A DNA stretch of 64,000 bases from Oscheius tipulae (lineage: Eukaryota; Nematoda; Chromadorea; Rhabditida; Rhabditidae), in the NCBI GenBank assembly GCA_037178975.1, contig JASJZH010000003.1:6510001-6574000 (forward strand), in the 5' to 3' direction. A model generated the notes under the pieces. That model searched no databases, had not been told where the DNA came from, and saw only the letters and a program-made list of their open reading frames with translations. Shown here one piece after another: positions 57,162 to 64,000 of this stretch. The position numbers were made by a program, and so were the translations under genes. Positions within the stretch are counted from its first letter, which is position 1. Each line of letters opens with the position of its first letter.

Positions 57162-58507
57162 ATGACGTCCACGGTTATTTCACAGCGTCCGGCCTTTTGT
57201 ACCTTTCATTCTTCTCAAGTTATCGCTTCAACATATCAACTCGACTCCGATTCCAATTCACGCGCCGGCTCACTTCATTTCCTCAATCCCAAGGATCTCT
57301 CCTCTCTCCGGGTTGTGCCTACTCCAGCTGGCGTTTTTCGCTTCGAAATTGTTGGAGATACCATCGTCTCGGCTCTGACCGATGGCTCGCTTCACTACAT
57401 CTCTCTTACTGGTCAGTTTAATCTTTTCTTATTCAATTGTTCCCACTCTGATTTGGTAGCACATAACCCAGAGAGTTTTTTTTATGAATATCAGTCGCTT
57501 ACGCTCCTGGCGAAGCGACTCACTGTCAGTGCTAATTTTGTAACTTGGACTGTCCTGACTTGTCTTGTCAACTCTAATCTCGGATAATACTTGTCAGAAA
57601 AAGTCCACGAACATTGTCAAGTGAATCGTAGATTGGAGTTGACTTGTGTCGCAGACAGACGCCTCTTGCAAATTGTAAGATAGGAAGAATGATAAGAAAA
57701 TAATCATTTAAAAGAATAAAGGATTGTTTTGTGACAGTAAAAAATGCGCTACCCAACTGGTAGTCTATAGTTTTTTTTTTAAGATTTCTCCACAAAAACA
57801 GTCAAATTAGCCGAGGACATGCTGCTCAACGTTTCCGTCAGCGGCGAGACGGCAGCCGTAACAACGAATAAGGGAGAGGTTCTCGTGGTCGACTATCCAT
57901 CCGGCAAGGTCGTTTCGAGTTGGCTCGGCCACAAGCTGCCGTATACTTCCGAGCCTTGCGAGGTAGTTCGTTATTTTCCTTAAAAATAACTCCGTTTTAG
58001 GTATGGTCAGTTGCCCTTTCCGTCAACCAGCTCTGTACGGGTGGCGAGGATTCCTTCCTCACATTTTGGGATCCACGCAGCGGAGCTTCGACTGGCTGTT
58101 GTAAGATTTTCGAGGCTGGGGTTACCTATCTTCGCTGGAGAGATGACCATGTAAGTTTTTGTGCTATTCCCACTCGAATAGCATAGAGTTTTTAGACCCT
58201 CTTGACCGGCAGTTACGATCAGAAAATCCGTCTCCTCGACAGTCGAAATCTGCGCGAAGCAGTCACCGAAACTGCGACCCCTGGCGGTGTCTGGCACATA
58301 GAGTCCCTCGGAGACGGGCCCAGCGAACGGCATCTGGCCGCCTGCATGTACGGCGGGTTCGTCATCTTAGACTCGGACTGGAACCTCGTGTTCCAAAACG
58401 AGGAAGCTGGAAAGGATCTGCTCTACGGCGTCACGTTCGTTGATCCTTCTACTGTCGTCTATACCACTTTCAACGACTATCGTGTCTCAGTTTATTCGAT
58501 TTCGTAA
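57162..58507 (+). CDS. DPH7: DPH7 diphthamide methylesterase (WD40) homologue
   Basis: DPH7 removes a methyl ester from the diphthine intermediate during diphthamide modification of EF2. Start ATG 57162, MTSTVISQRPAFCTFHSSQV. WD40-type repeats include LRVVPTPAGVFRFEIVGD, TIVSALTDGSLHYISLT, VNQLCTGGEDSFLTFWDPRS, TLLTGSYDQKIRLLDSRNLR and the family motif TPGGVWHIESLG, then HLAACMYGGFVILDSD, ending YRVSVYSIS, stop at 58507. The intron 57411-57807 (about 400 nt) holds repeats related to GACTTGTCCTGAC; other introns are about 45 nt. The gene overlaps the CDK2AP transcript, so expression probably depends on trans-splicing at AATAG/A or on dicistronic translation. Confidence 0.85.
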
Positions 58508-58571
58508 TAAAAGATTCATTAAAAATGGTACTTATCACAGTTAAACACCCGTTATCTTAATTATAGCCTTA

Positions 58572-60865
58572 TTAGATTAGCATCGAAGCGGAGCCGCTGT
58601 AACTGACGTCGGTCAGGGCGCCATTTTCCGGTGTACAGGGGTATACGTAGATGTCGACGTGCCAGGTCAGCGTCTCGATTGGAAGATCCATGGGCGGTCT
58701 GGAAAGGCCGGCCTCCTCGACCAGCATCAACTCCTTGGTCGTCACAAATTCGAATTTCAGGCGCCATTTCAGATGAACTAAATGATGAAATATAGTGAGG
58801 AGGATCAAGAAACGAACCTAAATCCGTATGGAATGTGGGTGGAGCATGGTGGGGAATCGGCAGACGGAATATCGTGTCCTCGTTGAAAGCACAGACTCCA
58901 TACTGGTGATTGATAGGCGTGAAGTGCTTCTGGAATAGACGGGTCTTGAGACAAGACTCTTGTTTTGGAATTCTTGACATAGTCAACCCAATCATTCAAT
59001 CTGTTGCCAAGAAAGTTCGCTAGATAAGCTACTACCCTTCCCGAGATGTGACGAGTTGATCATGCCTGCCACAACACTACAAAGTTCCTTTTCAGACATC
59101 TTCTCAGACTGACAGAAAAATCACAAGAACCGACCCTGCTATTGTTCTTCTCCGCCTCATCGTTGGAATCCGTGTCCACAAGCTCCTCGACAGTTTCCAA
59201 GCAAGCGAAATACTGGATACAGGGAATTGGAGCGCCTGAGCTTCTTTCTAAGGCAAATTTTCTAAAAATGGTCCTACTATCAAAGTTGAGATATCCGACA
59301 ATGTCCTCTCCTATTCGGAAGGCCTTCTTGAACAGCGTCAACGAGGTAACCATTCCGTCGGCACTCGTCATACAGAAGACATGCGGCTTTCGAGAGGCCG
59401 TGATCCCGTCGACTGTGGAGGCTACTGTCTGAGGAGAAGTGTTTAAAAAGAAACGGGTAGGGTCTACCTCTGAAACAGTGGGCTGATTGATGCTGTCCGC
59501 CCAGAAGGGATTCGGCTCGATTTGGAGAGGCGTTTCGATGCCGATTGTTGGGATCAGTCTGAAGAAAATCCAATAACGGATGGATAGTACTGCCATTGTT
59601 CTTAGAGATTGATACACTCGATTTCCCATACGAGAGCCAGTTAGAGTGAATTTTCGTAATCGCAGCACAGTAACAAGTGCTTGTGAACGTTTGCGGTTTA
59701 GTGCAGCTAGAAGATGTTGTAATAACAGACCCAAACAATCGGGGATCCGAATTCCCACTTTAAACACTTTAATGGAAAATGAAAAGGGGGTAAATGAACT
59801 TCTGGCTCTACATTTCTGGTACGAGGAAGCTTTTTTGATAGGACTTTGTATCGAAAATCTCTAATAGCTTACCTAATTGGAATGTGGATTAATTTAATCG
59901 GAGCTCGGACGTGTTGAAGTGCCACGGTGACTTTGTTAATATATTTCGCGAGATGACCACGGAACGTCGGCGGTAGACCATGTGCTGGCAGCGGAATCTG
60001 GATCTTTTCTTTTGAAAAAGAAAATTTTAAAATTTTTTTTTACCTCGGCCTTGAAATGTCGCTGTTCGCCCGTATTAACTTGAACATCGCAGAAGAGGAT
60101 CGTTGGAACGGAGGTGTAGACAGTTGAGGCACTTTTGGCTATGGCCGTGGTCGGACGATCGGGCAGAGCCGGTTGAGCACCTATTGTTCGTTCTAAAATG
60201 GGGGTTCATAGCAAAAGAAAGTGAAAAGAACTGACCACAACAGAGTTGGACACTTCCCCAGGCAAGAGACTGCTTCCCGCGACCGTCCACATTTTTCACA
60301 GACACCTGTAAATGATGTTGTTATGAAAATTTATGAAAGATAAATGTAGATTCTTCTTGGCAAGTTCGTGAATACAAAAAGTGGTGAGCTCTTTGACAGA
60401 GTGGCCATTCACCATCAGTAAATTTGGACGGCCACCTAGCTAACTGTGCCAGTAAATCCTTCCGACTTTGCCATAAAATAGAAAAAAACATCTGTTCTGT
60501 TGATAAGTAAAGGTTTCCACTGCTTTTTCCAGTTTTCCTTTTTAAAAAATCTGTATGATCAAACGCTACTCAATAGTTCACTTTCTCCTGATTTTTGTCG
60601 CAAAAAAAGCTTTTGCAGAAAAGATGATATCACCAGATTTTAAAGAAAGAACAAAGTGTGCTATCATCAGCAATTACCGACGAAGTCGCCATCTGTTTTC
60701 CCGAAAAAGGGTTTCTCATTCTCAAGATACCAACTATTTCAAGGGGGAAACAATACTTCAAAAACAACCAAAGAACAGTAAGAAACATACACGAATGATG
60801 ATAACCTCTCCGGTGAGGTAGATGGCCACAGATCGGTCGAGGGTGGCCGTCACCTCGAGCGGCAT
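58572..60865 (-). CDS. RGP1: RGP1 homologue (RIC1-RGP1 RAB6 GEF subunit, arrestin fold)
   Basis: RGP1 pairs with RIC1 to activate RAB6 at the Golgi. Start MPLEVTATLDRSVAIYLTGE at 60865, 10 nt after ATTCAG. Further segments: VSVKNVDGRGKQSLAWGSVQ, VYTSVPTILFCDVQVNTGEQ, PPTFRGHLAKYINKVTVALQ, LIPTIGIETPLQIEPNPFWA, FKKAFRIGEDIVGYLNFD, and the C-terminus LKWRLKFEFVTTKE, then SRPPMDLPIETLTWHVDIYV and GSASMLI, stop at 58572. The ILFCDxxxxxGE, FRG-x3-KYxxKxTV and LKWRLxFEFVT phrases are typical of RGP1. About nine exons. The stop lies 64 nt from that of DPH7 (convergent). Confidence 0.87.
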
Positions 60866-61147
60866 CTCGTACTACACTGAATCTGATTGTATCTTTTTGT
60901 TCCTTTTAGCGCGTTGTAAAGATAGACAAACTGCTAATACACCGAGAGAATGCGGAAAAAAAGTATTTCAATAATAAATGCTTCATTTCGGAATAAACAG
61001 AGTGGCCCTAAGGGGTCAATTAACAATCCTTAACTAACAAAACTACTGAAGAGTATTTAGGAGAGAGGAGTAAACATAAAGCTGGCAGATTGGAGAGAGA
61101 GATTGTTGTGGGAAAAGTATCTATTAAGAAGTATACGGTGCAGAAGG

Positions 61148-61162
61148 TGTGTGTGTGTGTGT
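61148..61162. repeat. (GT)n microsatellite
   Basis: Seven and a half GT units in the 3' flank of the minus-strand gene at 61196-63418. Confidence 0.9.
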
Positions 61163-61195
61163 GATATGCCAAGTACAAATAGGGTGAAAAAAAAA

Positions 61196-63418
61196 CTAGT
61201 GGGAGAGGCAAAAACAGTTGCCCTGGCTGAGACGATGCGATATCTCGCGCAGTTTACGGTTCTCGTCCTGAAGATCGCTCTCCGGAGGAGTCGCTGAAAT
61301 TTGAACATTATCAAGGTGTCTAGAGCGGTTGATTTATTCGGACCTTATCACCTGATTTTCACATCCACTTCAGAACAAAAGACGGCAAGATTCATCGTCT
61401 GTCAAATAGCTATTCGTGGAGTTTCGGGCTGTTTTTTTGGAATCAACTGACATCGATACTGGCATTAGAGAATCAATCAAATCCAGCCAAGAATCAATCA
61501 AATGGACACCCACAAGTTCAATTCAGGTAACTTGAAGGAACGATAAAGAGTTCTCCAAAAAAAAATAAACCAAACTCACGATATTTTTCCCGAATAGTAC
61601 TGATGAGATCGAACTTCATCCACTCGTAGGACGGTATGGGCAGAGAGGAGAGCGTAGCCGGCGCCAGCCCTGGAGGCGGAGGAGCAAAAACTGCCTTTTC
61701 CGAGACGACCGCGGTCGGAGTCGGCGGAGAGATGGGCGAGGGCATAGGCGGCTTGCTGTTGACTACTTGAGCGATGGTAAGAGAAGCGAGGTCTTTCTTC
61801 GGAGCAGGCGCCGTCTGTACAGTAGCTAATGGAGTCGACTTGACGGCTGCGGCAGCCGTGGCCGGGCGAGGATTACTCGGAGCAATCTTAACGTCACTAC
61901 TGCTCAAAAATGTTATAAGGAAAACATACTTTCGGTTTAGGAATAGATTTGGGCGGGGCAGGAGGTGCTGCAGACGGAACTGCGACGATTTCGTAGGAAT
62001 TGAGCGGAGCTCCGGCCTTCACCTTCAGTTCGTGTTTCAAGTCCGTAGCTGCTACCGTACGCCATTTGACATTATTATTCTTCGCCGTGGCCACCTGCTC
62101 CTTGCAAATTACTCGAACTGTGCTACCCGTTGAAAAAATCTGAAGCTGCGTTTAGTAAAAAAAAAGTAAAATAGGGTAAACTCACAGATCCTAGCTTGTC
62201 GACAGGAGGTATTACGCTAATTCTAGTACAGAATATATTATAGTTGACGCCTTTCTGAAAATACGTTTGTTTTATTGAGTTCGAAACAGTGTAGGTGGTC
62301 TATTGTACGAATAAGTAATTCGAATTGACTCATATCTGCCTCCATATACAGAAAATCGAGCACAATTCTTGTGAGCTATTCGTTTCAGTGTTGTTCAAAA
62401 AAGAACCGAACAAGATACATACGAACCAGTTTTCCAAATGCTTGTGTCAAAAATCATTTTTACTAGCGGTTTTAGGCTCCAAACATTTCCCCATTTTCAT
62501 GCTACTTTTCACTACAAATTATCCACAAGAAAGGTGGCTTTCTAAAAGTTGTACGAGCGCCTGTTGCTCTCTGACTGGCGATATCTCTACTGTCTAAAGC
62601 GCGATGGTTTCTGTGACTGAATCTGTACTTTTATTTGTTTGTTCGTCCGAGAAACAAGCGAGAAAATTATGTTGTCCAGAAGTTTCTTTTTGTCTAGAAA
62701 CAGTTATTGCCTAAATTGGGTGACAAGCCAATTTGGGTGCGCTCTAGAACTTTGCTTTGTCCCAATGAACCCACTGGAAGACTTTTGTTTCTACGAAGCG
62801 GCGCAGCCAACCGATGCAACCTGAGGGCAAAAGATTAATCTTCAAAAGCTGTCAGAAGTTATCCTAAACGATGTCTTTATATTTGCCATTTTTGACAAGT
62901 TGCTAGCGGTTTTATTGACAACAAGGCACGGCTAAAGTTTCATGTGTACGAGTCGGGCAGGAGCAATTAGCGTTTGCTACTAGAAAGGGAAAAATTAAAA
63001 AGAAACTTACAGGATCTTTTCCCTCGAGAAAACAGTATTCTCCCTGAGCATCCATGGTGACAACTTTAGCCGTTCCCTTCCACTGCTCAGCATGTTTCAA
63101 AAACTTTATTCGGGTGGCCTTCCATTTAGGTTTCACCGTATTGTACAAGGCCGCGTCGGCCTAAAGTAATTTTTAGTGAAGCAAATATAAAGAAACCTAC
63201 CCTTCCAATAGGATTAGCATCGAATTCAATAATGTCGTCAGCTAGAAAATCTTTATTTTTCAATAAGTCTCCTGTTACAATCACGGCGGCACCATCGTAC
63301 CTAAAGTTCTTTTTAACTGGCAGGAAAAGATAGAAACTAACCTTAGAGCCAAATAATTTTGTGATACATTCCTACAAACGTACATCACAGAACCTTTTTG
63401 ATTTGTTAACGTCGACAT
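61196..63418 (-). CDS. Unrecognised protein with two beta-rich halves, Pro/Ala-rich linker and C-terminal helix
   Basis: Start MSTLTNQKGSVMYVCRNVSQ at 63418, one base after TTTTTCAG. Exons then read NYLALRYDGAAVIVTGDLLK, DFLADDIIEFDANPIGRADA, KATRIKFLKHAEQWKGTAKV, VTMDAQGEYCFLEGKDPKGV, STGSTVRVICKEQVATAKNN, then a Pro/Ala/Ser-rich stretch (AAPPAPPKSIPKPK, SPISPPTPTAV, APPPPGLAPATLSSLPIPS), a helix (EWMKFDLISTIREKYR) and a last exon PPESDLQDENRKLREISHRL to CFCLSH, stop at 61196. The alternating strands with GTA/GSV turns recall cold-shock/OB-type RNA-binding modules (CSDE1-like), but this is not secure. The intron at about 62240-63008 contains repeat family A. Confidence 0.6.
62592..62815. repeat. 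Dispersed repeat family A, copy 2
   Basis: Shares with 1685-1830, in the same order and on the same strand, CTAAAGCGC(A/G)ATGG, AAGCGAGAAAATTATGTTG plus TCCAGA, GCGCTCTAGAAC, and CTACGAAGCGGCG. It lies in an intron of the minus-strand gene at 61196-63418. This copy is longer by insertions between blocks. Confidence 0.6.
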
Positions 63419-63427
63419 CCTGAAAAA
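63419..63427 (-). promoter_or_regulatory. Probable trans-splice acceptor before start codon
   Basis: The minus strand reads GTTTTTCAG/G/ATGTCGACG. With no upstream coding exon needed, this is most simply a spliced-leader acceptor giving a leader of one base plus the SL. Reading through upstream instead would extend the protein from an ATG at 63463 without an intron. Confidence 0.45.
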
Positions 63428-63711
63428 CGGCATTTTAATGGGAAAACGAGGAGAAAGAGACATATTAGTATTTTAAGTTAAGAGATTTTGAAAGAACAGC
63501 CTCTATAAACGAAGAAATCAAGAGCCTCGTGACTATCAATGAAATCGCTGCGGGACCCGTTGCACGGACAGCCCTTTAAAATATTAGGCCTCGAAGAGTT
63601 TTCGTGTTTTATGACGTCTAAACTAGATTTCTGCTATCTCACGATACTTTCATACTCAGCGTGGATAGTGACCCTAACAAAAGTATCAAACGTCCCAATT
63701 CTACGGCTAAA

Positions 63712-63846
63712 ATGGACGAATTTTGCGAAGTTTCAGATAGAGATTTTAAAGTGCTGTCCCGCAGGGATTATGGCAATATAACCATTCAAAAAGTTGAAAC
63801 GAACAAAAAAGATAAAGGAAATGGTCTTGGAGGAAGCATATTGTGA
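63712..63846 (+). CDS. Possible small gene or first exon at window edge
   Basis: Frame MDEFCEVSDRDFKVLSRRDY, then GNITIQKVETNKKDKGNGLG and GSIL, stop at 63844-63846. The frame is open upstream back to a TACTCAG acceptor near 63659. It is hydrophilic with good-looking composition, but it is short (44 codons), unrecognised and near the edge of the window, so it may be chance. The remainder to 64000 shows repeated AGCGGC(A/T)A phrases (63850, 63915, 63964). Confidence 0.25.
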   Translation: MDEFCEVSDRDFKVLSRRDYGNITIQKVETNKKDKGNGLGGSIL

Positions 63847-64000
63847 AAAATAGCGGCAAACGTCTGCTGATAAGCTTCCTATGGAGTCATATCAGCTTAA
63901 ATTATGCTAAAAACGGCGGCTGGACGTAATAATTGGCATTCTAATGAGCTGTTTTGGAGCAAATAGCGGCTAAAAAAAGGGAAGGAAACATACCTAAACT

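Noticed and set aside
59060-59767. Long minus-strand frame treated as a separate protein
   Set aside because: Only part of it matches RGP1 exons; the rest reads through introns, so it is a by-product of RGP1.
63480-63567. Frame reading ERTASINEEIKSLVTINEI then a stop
   Set aside because: It has no start codon, no upstream exon in that frame, and sits in the 5' flank of the minus-strand gene; probably chance.

Overview
The window is eukaryotic nuclear DNA from a compact invertebrate genome. I read about 30 genes on both strands. Nearly all are split by very short GT-AG introns, many of 28 to 50 nt, ending in TTTCAG or TTTAG. The gene set is metazoan: DUOX maturation factor, alkylglycerol monooxygenase, NOSTRIN, DCAF4, neuferricin, elongin B, CDK2AP, DPH7, RGP1. 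A nematode or nematode-like animal is the best fit. The reasons are a GT92 (DUF23) glycosyltransferase, paired intestinal-type acid lipases, a cathepsin B, operon-like gene spacing, and 3' splice sites lying just upstream of many start codons as expected for spliced-leader trans-splicing. The species cannot be named from this sequence, and no bacterial, plasmid or viral module was seen.

Layout. 0-4.6 kb: 3' part of DUOXA, an orphan TMEM63-like exon, and a secreted cysteine-rich protein. 4.6-7 kb: no convincing gene. 7-10.7 kb: two unrecognised genes, the second a long acidic protein. 12.4-16.1 kb: AGMO, a small Gly/Tyr-rich secreted peptide gene with 28- and 29-nt introns, and a BAR-like protein. 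16.5-18.1 kb: an acid lipase. 19-23.5 kb: a NOSTRIN homologue (F-BAR plus SH3) on the minus strand, with a complete GT92 glycosyltransferase nested antisense in one intron. 23.5-26.9 kb: non-coding with repeats. 26.9-35.5 kb: DCAF4, an atypical small GTPase, a second lipase, two unrecognised proteins and a cathepsin B. 36.6-41.4 kb: a membrane M1 aminopeptidase homologue whose zinc site is destroyed. 41.7-47.4 kb: neuferricin and two small unrecognised genes. 48-64 kb: a dense housekeeping block with RNF113A/CWC24, an HDHD3-like hydrolase, elongin B, UTP25, a DUF3105/TP53I13 protein, an ATX1-type copper chaperone, CDK2AP, DPH7, RGP1 and an unrecognised proline-rich protein.

How genes relate. 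Three same-strand pairs look co-transcribed: HDHD3-like to RNF113A (105 nt apart), elongin B to UTP25 (204 nt) and CDK2AP to DPH7 (1 nt). Lipases, cathepsin B and the aminopeptidase homologue fit a digestive or intestinal expression programme. Repeats include tRNA-derived SINE-like elements, two other dispersed repeat families and a 20-nt C tract. Exon boundaries were read by eye from splice consensus, frame and family resemblance; all function calls rest on remembered family motifs, not on a database search.
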